Positions 15,901 through 25,812 of a stretch of DNA of 64,000 nucleotides are shown in pieces. The position numbers and the translations under genes are program-made. Under the pieces are notes generated by a model. That model was not told the origin of the DNA and made no database searches. It worked only from the letters and a program-made list of their open reading frames with translations. The DNA comes from Lutispora saccharofermentans (GTDB lineage Bacteria; Bacillota; Clostridia; Lutisporales; Lutisporaceae), in NCBI RefSeq assembly GCF_024363565.1, contig NZ_JAJEKE010000003.1, positions 275,590-339,589 on the forward strand. The letters are read 5' to 3'. Position 1 is the stretch's first letter; the number at the start of each line of letters is the position of its first letter.

Positions 15901-17298
15901 ATGAAACAAAAAATCCTGGCCCTAATCCTAATAATATCCATGACACTATCAGGAGCCGCTTTTGCAGCCCCCGGCGCCAACCCGGATACGATAGAAACCT
16001 TGGAATCCCTCATGGACATCATCAAATCCGACTACTACAAGGATGTGGACGATGCAGCCCTCATCCGCGGAGCTATAGACGGCATGTTCAATGCCCTGGA
16101 CCCTCACAGCAACTATATGAACGAAGAGGAATTCCGGGAGCTCAACACGTTTACCAGCGGTGAATTCGGCGGTATCGGCGTCACCATAGAGAAAAAAGAC
16201 AATGCCATAACGGTAGTATCACCTGTAGAAGGCACCCCAGCCCATAAGGCAGGCCTGGACACGGGAGATGTCATTGTATCCGTTGACGGTACCGATATAT
16301 CGGATTACACTCTTGATAAGGCGGTATCTCTCATAAAAGGTGATCCGGGTACCAAAGTAAAGCTGGGCATCAAAAAAGCCGGCAAGACAGAAGTGACATA
16401 TATAGAGTTTACCAGAGAACTCATAAAGGTGGAGTCCGTAAAGAAAGAAACACCCTTTGGCAAAAAAGTCGAAGATGCTATAAAGGATAAAAATATAGGC
16501 TACGTAAGACTCACAGAATTCAGTGAAAACACATATTACGACTTCAAAGACGTCATAGAAGCATATAAAAAAGAAGGCAAGAAAGGCCTCATAATAGATA
16601 TCAGGAATAATCCCGGAGGACTTTTGGGCTCAGTAATAGATATATGCAAGGAAATAATACCCGAGGGCCCCATAGTCCACATCGATGCCAAGGGAGAAGA
16701 AAACGATGCAACCTACAGCTCAACCCTCAAGAATCCTCCCTTTAAGCTTGCAGTATTGGTCAACGGAGGCTCTGCATCCGCATCGGAAATACTTACGGGA
16801 GCGGTGAAGGACTCCAAAGCAGGGATCATAGTAGGAACCAAAACCTATGGAAAAGGCACAGTCCAGGATATACTGTACCTGACCAACGGCGGCGGTATGA
16901 AAATAACTGTGGCGGAATACATGACAAGAGACAAAATTCATATAAACGGCAAAGGCATTGAACCGGATGTAGTGGCAGAGCTGTCTGCAGAAGAAAACCT
17001 GGCACCAGTAAAGATGGACAGAGACATCATTGTAGGCACCGTAGGACTCGACGTATACGGCATCCAGCAGCGCCTCGACAACTTAGGCTACACAATGAAA
17101 GCCGACGGCGTCATGGGCCAAACTACCCTGGCTGCAGCAAATAAGCTTCTCGCAGACAACAAGCTGCCGGAAGTAAAAACGCTGACCAAAGCCGCTCAGC
17201 AAAAAATCCTTGAAATCTACACCCAAAATGCCGGCAAAAACATCAAAGACACTCAACTTGAAACAGCCGTTGCCGAACTTCAAAAACTTCTGAAATAG
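15901..17298 (+). CDS. S41-family C-terminal processing peptidase with PDZ and peptidoglycan-binding domains
   Basis: 465 residues, ATG at 15901 after AAAGGAGTGATAG. A signal peptide (MKQKILALILIISMTLSGAA) is followed by the CtpA/Prc N-terminal region and a PDZ domain (GIGVTIEKKDNAITVVSPVE, about residues 95-180). The protease core follows (YVRLTEFSENTYYDFKDVIE, then GLIIDIRNNPGGLLGSVI). The catalytic pair is Ser293 in GGSASASEI and Lys318 in TYGKGTVQ, with the 25-residue spacing typical of Prc and D1 protease. A C-terminal PG_binding_1 repeat (YGIQQRLDNLGYTMKADGVM) targets the wall. In Firmicutes such enzymes trim exported proteins or take part in signalling during sporulation; here the SLH neighbours suggest surface-protein processing. 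Confidence 0.94.
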   Translation: MKQKILALILIISMTLSGAAFAAPGANPDTIETLESLMDIIKSDYYKDVDDAALIRGAIDGMFNALDPHSNYMNEEEFRELNTFTSGEFGGIGVTIEKKDNAITVVSPVEGTPAHKAGLDTGDVIVSVDGTDISDYTLDKAVSLIKGDPGTKVKLGIKKAGKTEVTYIEFTRELIKVESVKKETPFGKKVEDAIKDKNIGYVRLTEFSENTYYDFKDVIEAYKKEGKKGLIIDIRNNPGGLLGSVIDICKEIIPEGPIVHIDAKGEENDATYSSTLKNPPFKLAVLVNGGSASASEILTGAVKDSKAGIIVGTKTYGKGTVQDILYLTNGGGMKITVAEYMTRDKIHINGKGIEPDVVAELSAEENLAPVKMDRDIIVGTVGLDVYGIQQRLDNLGYTMKADGVMGQTTLAAANKLLADNKLPEVKTLTKAAQQKILEIYTQNAGKNIKDTQLETAVAELQKLLK

Positions 17299-17307
17299 CA
17301 GTTTTAC

Positions 17308-17349
17308 AAAATCAATATGAAAAATGTCGGTTTTTCATATTGATTTTTC
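17308..17349 (+). terminator. Intrinsic terminator after the S41 peptidase gene
   Basis: AAATCAATATGAAAAA pairs with TTTTTCATATTGATTTTT around a 6-base loop, starting 10 bases after the stop. Confidence 0.85.
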
Positions 17350-19275
<1,926 letters not shown>

Positions 19276-19276
<1 letters not shown>

Positions 19277-19306
19277 CGTCATCCTGAGGACTACGCCCGA
19301 AGGATC
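19276..19306 (+). repeat. Diverged GTCATCCTGAG repeat after pyrG
   Basis: CGTCATCCTGAGGACTACGC, then CCGAAGGATCT, matches the ends of the repeat at 15426-15453 and starts at the pyrG stop codon. Confidence 0.55.
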
Positions 19307-19331
19307 TAATATTTGTATCATATACGTCTAT

Positions 19332-19372
19332 AACCTAGCGGAGAATTTATTCTCCGCTAGGTTTCAATTTTT
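19332..19372 (+). terminator. Intrinsic terminator after pyrG
   Basis: AACCTAGCGGAGAAT pairs perfectly with ATTCTCCGCTAGGTT (19332-19363), followed by TCAATTTTT. Confidence 0.88.
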
Positions 19373-19373
19373 A

Positions 19374-19382
19374 TGATATAAT
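19374..19382 (+). promoter_or_regulatory. Extended -10 promoter for the coiled-coil gene
   Basis: TGATATAAT, 29 bases before the ATG at 19411, with no clear -35. Confidence 0.5.
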
Positions 19383-19410
19383 AAAGTCAATGAATGTTAG
19401 GAGTGATTTT

Positions 19411-19848
19411 ATGGAAAAAATACTTAACGAAATACTGAGTGAAGTAAAAACCATAAAGACGGATATAAACGGGCTAAAAGACGAGGCAAAAACCATAAAG
19501 ACGGATATAAACGGGCTAAAAGACGAGGCAAAAACCATAAAGACGGATATAAACGGACTAAAAGACGAGGTAAAAACTATAAAGACAGACATAAAAACTA
19601 TGAAAGTAGACATAAGCAGCTTAAAAGAGGGCCAAATCAGGGTAGAAACTCAAGTTTTGGAGAATACACAGATACTAACGGCTCTTGAACATGCGGCACA
19701 CACAAACAAGGCTGAACATGATAATATAATAAATGAAATTGCTGAAATTAAAGGCGAGATTAAGAATATGAGGAACAATATTAATACTGTTGAATTAGTA
19801 ACTTCTCAAAATTGGACTGAAATAGCAAGATTGAAATCAATAAAATAG
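19411..19848 (+). CDS. Small coiled-coil protein with three near-identical 14-residue repeats
   Basis: 145 residues from ATG 19411, placed 6-7 bases after AGGAGTGA; the earlier in-frame ATG at 19390 lacks a ribosome site. The start (MEKILNEILSEVKTIK) is followed by TIKTDINGLKDEAK repeated three times and two diverged copies (TIKTDIKTMKVDISSLKEG). The rest is also heptad-like and helical. There is no signal peptide or membrane segment. It resembles small hypothetical coiled-coil proteins of Firmicutes whose copy number varies by slippage. The DNA repeat (42 bp) is almost perfect at 19450-19575, suggesting recent expansion. Function unknown. The stop codon abuts a truncated HicB-like frame. Confidence 0.75.
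   Translation: MEKILNEILSEVKTIKTDINGLKDEAKTIKTDINGLKDEAKTIKTDINGLKDEVKTIKTDIKTMKVDISSLKEGQIRVETQVLENTQILTALEHAAHTNKAEHDNIINEIAEIKGEIKNMRNNINTVELVTSQNWTEIARLKSIK
19450..19575 (+). repeat. 42-bp coding tandem repeat, three units
   Basis: The unit begins ACCATAAAGACGGATATAAA and recurs every 42 bases three times with only a few substitutions, then decays. It keeps the reading frame of the coiled-coil gene. Confidence 0.85.
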
Positions 19849-19863
19849 AACCCCGTAGCATCT

Positions 19864-20097
19864 GTGCCGGAATTAAAAGGCTGCCACACTCAGGGAGAAT
19901 CCATGGCAGAACTTATGGCAAACATAAAGGAAGCAATAGAATTATGCTTGGAAGTACAAAATAAAGATGGAATGGTACTTGCATGGGACAGCGATTTTAC
20001 CAAGCTGACACCATTTGAAAGAGAACGGCTAGCTAAAGCTGATATAGAAATCATAAATGGTGAAACAATAGACCATTCAAAAATAGACTGGAACTGA
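19864..20097 (+). pseudogene. HicB-like antitoxin fragment joined to a different antitoxin-like tail
   Basis: The frame opens directly after the previous gene's TAG and reads VASVPELKGCHTQGESMAEL, then IKEAIELCLE. This is the middle of a HicB antitoxin, whose first beta-strands (about 20 residues) are missing. From residue 39 the sequence changes to GMVLAWDSDFTKLTPFERER and GETIDHSKIDWN. This resembles the C-terminal toxin-binding tail of RelB/Phd-type antitoxins rather than a HicB DNA-binding domain. There is no ribosome site before the possible GTG at 19864 and no HicA or RelE toxin adjacent. I read it as a decayed or chimeric toxin-antitoxin remnant, though a 77-residue protein could still be made. 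Confidence 0.6.
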
Positions 20098-20111
20098 ATA
20101 AGAAAATCAAT

Positions 20112-20150
20112 AAAAAACTTCCACGGAGATAAACTCTGTGGAAGTTTTTT
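20112..20150 (+). terminator. Intrinsic terminator
   Basis: AAAAAACTTCCACGGAG pairs with CTCTGTGGAAGTTTTTT, 14 bases after the antitoxin-like frame. Confidence 0.88.
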
Positions 20151-20197
20151 ATATCCACAGGCTATTCACAACATATCAACAAGGAATTTCCTCAACT

Positions 20198-20611
20198 ATG
20201 TCGAATATCTCAACTTATCCATATTATCTGAAATGGGGTTATAATTTGGAAACTCCTAATTATATGAAATTAAATGTATGGAATAATTCAAAAGATTTAG
20301 CTGTAGAAATATATAAGCTTACAATGGATGGCGAGCTGAGCAGAGACTTCGGCCTTAAGGATCAAATAAGAAGAGCTGCCGTAAGCATAGCCAGTAACAT
20401 AGCAGAAGGCAGTGAGAAGAGTAGCAGTAAAGACTATGTAAGGTATCTTAATATTGCTAAGGGTTCTATAGCTGAGCTACTAACACAATTGATTATTGCT
20501 AAAGAAATTGGATATATAAATGAACAGCAATACAGGATGTTTTATGAGAAATACACAGAGATTATGAAGATGTTGGTAGGTTTAATAAAAAGTAAATCTA
20601 AGCTGGAATGA
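20198..20611 (+). CDS. Four-helix bundle protein (23S rRNA intervening-sequence protein family)
   Basis: About 137 residues from ATG 20198, preceded by AAGGAA; a shorter start at 20264 (MKLNVWNNSKDLAVEIYKLT) corresponds to where most family members begin. The conserved core FGLKDQIRRAAVSIASNIAE, then GSEKSSSKDYVRYLNIAKGS and IAELLTQLIIAKEIGYI, identifies the PF05635/TIGR02436 four-helix bundle family. First found inside 23S rRNA intervening sequences, it is also widespread as stand-alone genes. Its function is unknown. No rRNA is nearby, so the gene stands free here. The upstream terminator implies its own promoter, not identified. Confidence 0.88.
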   Translation: MSNISTYPYYLKWGYNLETPNYMKLNVWNNSKDLAVEIYKLTMDGELSRDFGLKDQIRRAAVSIASNIAEGSEKSSSKDYVRYLNIAKGSIAELLTQLIIAKEIGYINEQQYRMFYEKYTEIMKMLVGLIKSKSKLE

Positions 20612-20945
20612 TGACCCAAAAGGAATACTACCTGGCTCCTGAGTTCTGAACCCTGAGCTCTAATTATTACATTAATGTTACACTTACTTACCACTAATTG
20701 ACTCCATATGTGGAAGTTGCTATAATGTGAAGGAGAGCACAGTGTTGCTCCATATTTCCTATTCTACCATGGGAAATAAACCTAAGACCTCAGAGCAAGA
20801 CCCTAAAATATAACTCTATAGGAATACCCAAGTTCCTGAGTTCTGAGTTCTGAACTCTAATACAAAGACCCAAAAGTAATACCTAAACTCCTGAGTCCTG
20901 AGTTCTGAACCCTGAGCTCTAAAATAAGGTAGCCCTCCCCATCCG
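20612..20945 (+). repeat. Spacer with CTGAGTTCTGAAC-type repeats before the S-layer gene
   Basis: Runs built from CTGAGTT/CTGAACC heptamers occur at 20637-20661, 20832-20858 and 20893-20921, each next to GACCC/GGAATACC units (20612, 20803, 20869). No gene is visible. A strong promoter lies inside at 20698-20726. Confidence 0.6.
20698..20726 (+). promoter_or_regulatory. Strong sigma-A type promoter P1, distal to the S-layer gene
   Basis: TTGACT, a 17-base spacer ending in TGC, and TATAAT: a near-consensus promoter with an extended -10. The transcript would begin with hairpins (GGAG...CTCC at 20732-20751 and ATTTCC...GGAAAT at 20754-20777) and, if it continues, give a leader of about 285 bases for the S-layer gene. 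It could instead drive a small RNA, but no U-tract terminator is seen. Confidence 0.6.
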
Positions 20946-20948
20946 GGG

Positions 20949-20979
20949 TTGAAATACATACGGGGGTTCATGCTACAAT
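20949..20979 (+). promoter_or_regulatory. Proximal promoter P2 of the S-layer gene
   Basis: TTGAAA, a 19-base spacer and TACAAT with TG one base upstream (extended -10). It gives a leader of about 32 bases ending in AAGGAGGAG. Confidence 0.55.
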
Positions 20980-21017
20980 ACACTCCCGAGAAATTATAAT
21001 CACAAGGAGGAGAAAAA

Positions 21018-24000
21018 ATGAAAAAAGTGTTAGCACTTGTTTTAGCATTTGCTATGATGTTTTCAACCATCACAGTAGCATTTGCTGAACCAGAAGTTAG
21101 TGCTGAAGCTAAGGCCCTTGCCACAGTTGGCATGCTTGAAGGCGACGGCAATGGCGTGACTGCTGAATACACAGCCAAAGAAATGACTAGATTCACAGCC
21201 GCTATATCACTTTTAAAACTTAAAGGACTCTACAACGATGCATTAGCATTCAAAGCCGATGCTAATTTTGCAGATGTAGATGCAGTTAAATGGGAAGAAG
21301 GCAAGAACATTCTTGCATACCTAAAGGCTAATCCTGGATTAGGCTTTGGCGGAAACGAAAAGGGCGAATTCAATCCTAATGGCAACATCAATGAGCAATC
21401 TTACTACAAAGTATTGCTTGAAACATTAGGATACAAGCAGACTACAGCTGAAGTAGCTGGAGACTTTGCTTGGGAAGAAGTTCTTACATTTGCTGAAAGC
21501 ATAGGCTTAAAGCCTGCTAAAGCTGAAAAGTTCACAGTTGATGAACTTGCAAAAGCTACAGTAGCAGCTCTTAAGACTAATGTAAAAGAAGGCAAAGCTC
21601 TTATCAACGTATTAGTTGAAAGCGGAAAAGTTGACAAAGCTAAAGCTGTAGCAGCTGAACTTATGCCTGATGCTCCTGCAGTTGCAGTTGAATCTGCAAA
21701 AGCAATGGGAAATACGACAGTTAAGGTTACTTTTGATGGAGATGTAAATTCAGCAGTTGAGAATGTCGAATTATATGCTGTAGAAGGACTTGAAGTTAAA
21801 TCAGCGGCAGTATACGGCAAAGACTCAGTTCTTTTGGAGACAGATGCTCAAACAAGTGGTAAGCTATATACTTTAGTTGTTGGAGAAGTTAAAGTTAATT
21901 TTACAGGTATAGCAAAAGTTTCAGGTGCTCCTGAGCTTAAGACAGCTAAGGGTGCAGATACTGGATTAGTAGATTTAACATTTGATAAAGTATTAGACGC
22001 TTCAGCACTCGACGTTGCTAACTATTCAATAGCTGGTGCTACTGTTGAATCAGCAGAATTTGATTCAGCTATGAAAGTTGTTACTTTGAATGTAACTGGA
22101 TTGACAGCAAGAAAATCCTATACTGTAAAAGTTACTAACATTGAATCAGTAGACGGCGGAGTATTAAAATCAGGTTCAAAACCTTTTGTAGCTGTTAGCG
22201 ATACAGTTGCGCCTAAGATGTCAAAAATAGTAGCAGACACATATACAAGATTCAAAATTGAATTTAATGAATATGTGACTAAGGAATCAGTAGAGGATGT
22301 TGCAAACTATACAGTTAAATCAGGTTCAACTGAACTTGAAGTTTTGAAAGTTGAAGATATTACAACTGATGATGATGACTATACTATCGCAGAAGTAACA
22401 ACAGCTCCTCAAAAAGCTATAAGATATGAAGTATCAGCAAACAACTTGGTTGACGATTCTGTATTGGCAAACAAGATGACAAAAGCTTCAAAGCTTAGCT
22501 TTACAGGTAAGAACCAGGATAAGACACTCCCTAAGTTTAAATCCTATGAGTATGTATCAAGAAATAACGTTGTAGTTACATTTGATGAAGCTAGTAGATT
22601 AGATCAAGCTACTGCTTTTGATCCAAACAATTATACATTCAATGAAGATGTAGCAGTTGAAAAAGTTGAACAGCTTCCAGGAACAAAAGCTGATTTCAAA
22701 TCAGTTCTGCTGACTGTTTCAGAGATTTCATTAAACAAGTCATATAAGCTGACTGTTGAGGGTGTTGAAGACGAATATGGCAATGTAATGAAGAAGGCTA
22801 CTCCGGGTGCAAAAAGAGTAAGTGCTGATAACCTTGCAGTAGCAAGCGTAACAAGCGTAAAGGCTATATCGTCAACAAAAGTAGAGATAAAATTCTCAAA
22901 ATATCTGAATGCAGATACAGCTAAAGCTTTAGGAAATTATACAGTAAACAATGACATAGGTAATCCTTCAGCCGTTAAATATGAAGCTGACAAGAACAAA
23001 GTTACACTTACACTAGCAGAAATGGTTGCAGGAAAGACATACAAAGTTACATTAAATAATGTACAAGATATAGCAGGCAATAATGTAAAAGCCGTTGATG
23101 TTAAATTTGTTGGATATACTTCAGAGAATGATATAGATGCTCCAACAATTGAATATGTAGAAGCATTAAATAAGAATGTTGTTAGAATAGAATTTGATGA
23201 AACTATATCAAATCCAACATCTGCAACATTAGTAATAAAGGAATTTAAAGGATTTGACTCCGATGGCAATGCTATAACGGGTACTACTGCAAAGACATTA
23301 AACGCTAAAATTGGATATGAAAGCGATACAATAGTAGAATTTAGCGGAGTTACTTTTACCGATGAAAAAGAGTATGTTATAACTTCACTTGATGCAAAAG
23401 ATAAAGCCGGTAATGCATACAAAGCTGCTCTTGATAGTGATGCAATAACTTTCTATGCAACAACTGCTGACGTTGAAGCTCCTGAACTTCTTTCTGTAAC
23501 TCAGGTATCTGCAAAGAAGTTTGAGTTAACATTTAGCGAGAAAGTTCAAAAAGTTGGTGCATTTGATGGCTTAACTTCAGGTGTAGATGCTGATGATGAA
23601 ACAATAGGATATTTAACTTCTACAAGGATACTTGAATATGGTAAGGAATATGAAGATAGCATAGGTGATGCATTTAAGAATTATCATGGTACTAAGATTG
23701 CAAACTGGGAAGATGACGGAAAGAAAACTATCATTGTTGTTGACCTAGACGATCAAGAAGCACCATATATTGAAAACGTAGAAGCAATTGATAGAAAAAC
23801 TATAGAAGTTACTTTCAATGAAGATATTGAAAAAGCAGGCTCATATGAAATTGAATACTACAATGACAAGGATAAAGAGGTAACTATTTCACCAACTTCA
23901 ATGAAGTCATCTATTGATGATAATGTTGTTACATTAACCTTGAATACTGCTACACTTGAATCCAAATACACTTATACATTAAGAGTAACTAAGAGTGCAT

Positions 24001-24854
24001 ATGATGTTGCGAACAACAGTGCTGATAATGTAGACGAAGAATATTCATTCACTGGATCAGACATAAGACCTATAGATAATTATATTATAGGTGTTGAGTT
24101 TGTAAATGGAATGGAGATAAAAGCTAAGTTATTTAAGGCTCTTGGAAGTTTGACAAGTGCTGATGTAACTTTAGAAAATGAAGATGAAGTAGATATTGAA
24201 GCAGGTGTAGCTCCTATTGCAGCTCCAGCAACTACTTCAGCTACAGTAACAATTACAACATCTGAACCATTAAGAAGTGATGAAACATATACATTGACAA
24301 TTGACGGTATATCGGGTTCATTTACTTTCGATGGTATTGTTGAAGATGATTTGACAGTTGATTATGATGATAATGAAACTACTACTCCTATAACTGATGA
24401 TAACTATGTATTCACATATTCCGATATGGTAAAAGATGACCATAAGGTATATGCTTCAGTTTACAATATAGATGGTAGTGGTCAACTTGAAGGAACAGCT
24501 TCAATAAGCCAGACAGTTGCTGGAACTGTTGATGAGCCAGCATGCGAAATAGCAGCTGTAGACGGTGGATTAGGCAGAGTTATATTAAGTGCATACGTAA
24601 GACATGATGTTGATGGCATAGTTCTGTATACTTATACAGACGCTGATTTAGAAGAAGTAATTGAAGCAGTTTTAGCAGCATATGAGGCTAGAGCAGAATT
24701 ATTAGCTGATCCAACAAATGTTGAATTAATAGATGCTGAAGAAGAAGCTGAGGATGCGGCTGTTTCTGCTATACTAGGTTATGATGGAGTAAGCAGAACT
24801 CAGTTATTAGAATTATTAGATGATCCTGAAGCTGAAGAGCCAGCTCTAAATTAG
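21018..24854 (+). CDS. Probable major S-layer protein with N-terminal SLH-like domains and Ig-like repeats
   Basis: 1278 residues, ATG at 21018 after a near-perfect AAGGAGGAG. A signal peptide (MKKVLALVLAFAMMFSTITV, then AFAEP) precedes about 180 residues of SLH-like sequence (EAKALATVGMLEGDGNGVTA; FADVDAVKWEEGKNILAYLK; FTVDELAKATVAALKTNVKE). The remainder is a chain of Ig-like/SbsC-type units with recurring phrases such as VKVTFDGDV, VDLTFDKVLDAS and VRIEFDETI, plus DxDDxD acidic stretches that may bind calcium. The C-terminal 80 residues are very acidic. Codon choice is strongly biased (GCT, GAA, TTA, AAA, GTT) and unlike the GC-richer neighbours, as expected for a highly expressed S-layer gene. 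Two promoters and a strong terminator support this. Confidence 0.88.
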   Translation: MKKVLALVLAFAMMFSTITVAFAEPEVSAEAKALATVGMLEGDGNGVTAEYTAKEMTRFTAAISLLKLKGLYNDALAFKADANFADVDAVKWEEGKNILAYLKANPGLGFGGNEKGEFNPNGNINEQSYYKVLLETLGYKQTTAEVAGDFAWEEVLTFAESIGLKPAKAEKFTVDELAKATVAALKTNVKEGKALINVLVESGKVDKAKAVAAELMPDAPAVAVESAKAMGNTTVKVTFDGDVNSAVENVELYAVEGLEVKSAAVYGKDSVLLETDAQTSGKLYTLVVGEVKVNFTGIAKVSGAPELKTAKGADTGLVDLTFDKVLDASALDVANYSIAGATVESAEFDSAMKVVTLNVTGLTARKSYTVKVTNIESVDGGVLKSGSKPFVAVSDTVAPKMSKIVADTYTRFKIEFNEYVTKESVEDVANYTVKSGSTELEVLKVEDITTDDDDYTIAEVTTAPQKAIRYEVSANNLVDDSVLANKMTKASKLSFTGKNQDKTLPKFKSYEYVSRNNVVVTFDEASRLDQATAFDPNNYTFNEDVAVEKVEQLPGTKADFKSVLLTVSEISLNKSYKLTVEGVEDEYGNVMKKATPGAKRVSADNLAVASVTSVKAISSTKVEIKFSKYLNADTAKALGNYTVNNDIGNPSAVKYEADKNKVTLTLAEMVAGKTYKVTLNNVQDIAGNNVKAVDVKFVGYTSENDIDAPTIEYVEALNKNVVRIEFDETISNPTSATLVIKEFKGFDSDGNAITGTTAKTLNAKIGYESDTIVEFSGVTFTDEKEYVITSLDAKDKAGNAYKAALDSDAITFYATTADVEAPELLSVTQVSAKKFELTFSEKVQKVGAFDGLTSGVDADDETIGYLTSTRILEYGKEYEDSIGDAFKNYHGTKIANWEDDGKKTIIVVDLDDQEAPYIENVEAIDRKTIEVTFNEDIEKAGSYEIEYYNDKDKEVTISPTSMKSSIDDNVVTLTLNTATLESKYTYTLRVTKSAYDVANNSADNVDEEYSFTGSDIRPIDNYIIGVEFVNGMEIKAKLFKALGSLTSADVTLENEDEVDIEAGVAPIAAPATTSATVTITTSEPLRSDETYTLTIDGISGSFTFDGIVEDDLTVDYDDNETTTPITDDNYVFTYSDMVKDDHKVYASVYNIDGSGQLEGTASISQTVAGTVDEPACEIAAVDGGLGRVILSAYVRHDVDGIVLYTYTDADLEEVIEAVLAAYEARAELLADPTNVELIDAEEEAEDAAVSAILGYDGVSRTQLLELLDDPEAEEPALN

Positions 24855-24863
24855 TTTAAAAAA

Positions 24864-24909
24864 AGGGGCTGTCGCACTAGCGGTTAAAAACCGCTAGTGA
24901 ACTACCCCC
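24864..24909. other. Nested stem-loop after the S-layer gene
   Basis: CACTAGCGGT pairs with ACCGCTAGTG (24875-24899) inside AGGGG/CCCCT. It has no U-tract. The GGGGCTGTCGCAC and ATCAAGTAGACAGG motifs resemble insertion-sequence ends, but no transposase of that kind is present. Confidence 0.45.
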
Positions 24910-24943
24910 TATCAAGTAGACAGGACAAAAATAAAAACAATTG

Positions 24944-24979
24944 AACTGGATTTCGCCAAAAACGGAATCCAGTTTTTTT
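24944..24979 (+). terminator. Intrinsic terminator downstream of the S-layer gene
   Basis: AACTGGATT(T)CG pairs with CGGAATCCAGTT, followed by a run of T, ending 5 bases before the insertion sequence. Confidence 0.85.
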
Positions 24980-25069
24980 ATGCGTATCCGTCAAATATAA
25001 CCCACATGGGCAACAACATAGTGATATGAGATAATGCACCAAAGAATAAAATAGGAGGTGCATTTTTCA

Positions 25070-25384
25070 TTGAACTATAAGGAAAACAGAGAGCTATGGG
25101 TGACAAGAGTGGCTTCATTCCGTGAGAGCGGTATGAACCAGTCTCAATGGTGCAAGGCAAACGAAATAAAATTGTCTGCGCTTGGGTACTGGCTAAGGAA
25201 ACTAAATTCCAGGGATGATTCTGGTGCAGAAGCTGGAATCTTTGAATTTGCGAGTCTTAATGTTCCCGATACATGCTCTGCAAAAAGCATAATCTTGGAA
25301 TTTGGGGCAGTTAAAATTCACCTAAACACAGATTTTGACGAGAAGTTACTCTTAAAGACTATCAGAACATTACAGCAGCTATGA
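25070..25384 (+). CDS. tnpA: IS66 accessory protein TnpA
   Basis: About 104 residues. The TTG at 25070 follows AGGAGG (25053-25058); the in-frame GTG at 25058 overlaps that ribosome site. The sequence (WVTRVASFRESGMNQSQWCK, then LSALGYWLRKLN) is the helix-turn-helix pattern of IS66 Orf1 proteins. It is required for transposition in studied IS66 elements, probably binding the ends. Its stop overlaps the tnpB start as ATGA. Confidence 0.88.
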   Translation: MNYKENRELWVTRVASFRESGMNQSQWCKANEIKLSALGYWLRKLNSRDDSGAEAGIFEFASLNVPDTCSAKSIILEFGAVKIHLNTDFDEKLLLKTIRTLQQL

Positions 25385-25737
25385 TAAACCAACTTCATAT
25401 TGAAAAAGTCCATCTTGCATTAGGTCCCACTGATCTTCGCAAGTCTGTGGAAGGGCTTGCACTCATTGTCCAGCACATCCTGAAGATGGATCCCTTTTCA
25501 ACCCACTTCTTTGCATTTTGTAACAGACGCCAAGACAAGATAAAGATATTGGTATGGGATAATAATGGTTTCTGGCTGCATTACAAACGTCTTGAGAAAG
25601 GGCATTTCAAATGGCCCTCAAAGGAAAAATGTCTATCGTTATCGCTTTCTGAAAGAGAATTCCGCTGGTTGCTGGATGGAATGAGCATAAATCAGGACTC
25701 AGCACACAAGCCGGCATTGGAGCGGGTTTTAATCTGA
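25381..25737 (+). CDS. tnpB: IS66 accessory protein TnpB (Orf2)
   Basis: 118 residues, the family's normal length, beginning within the tnpA stop (ATGA). It contains LGPTDLRKSVEGLALIVQ, FAFCNRRQDKIKILVWDNNG and FWLHYKRLEKGHFKWP, the standard IS66 Orf2 core. Not related to the IS605 TnpB nuclease despite the shared symbol. Translational coupling to tnpA is implied by the overlap. Confidence 0.93.
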   Translation: MINQLHIEKVHLALGPTDLRKSVEGLALIVQHILKMDPFSTHFFAFCNRRQDKIKILVWDNNGFWLHYKRLEKGHFKWPSKEKCLSLSLSEREFRWLLDGMSINQDSAHKPALERVLI

Positions 25738-25747
25738 AAAAAGTTTT

Positions 25748-25784
25748 AAAAAGCCTTCAATTTCAATGGATTGGGGCTTTTTTT
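25748..25784 (+). terminator. Terminator-like hairpin between tnpB and tnpC
   Basis: AAAAAGCC pairs with GGCTTTTTTT across an imperfect stem, just after the tnpB stop. It may reduce transcription into the transposase gene. Confidence 0.6.
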
Positions 25785-25812
25785 GTATCCGTTTTTATGG
25801 TATAATAATATC

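Noticed and set aside
19450..19575. Regular 42-bp repeats as a CRISPR array
   Set aside because: The units are contiguous, in frame and coding, with no spacers and no cas genes nearby.
20198..20611. Four-helix bundle gene as evidence for a split 23S rRNA gene
   Set aside because: No rRNA sequence flanks it; stand-alone copies of this family are common.
20698..20780. Third antitoxin-like RNA
   Set aside because: Promoter and hairpins are there, but no U-tract terminator and no facing toxin frame.
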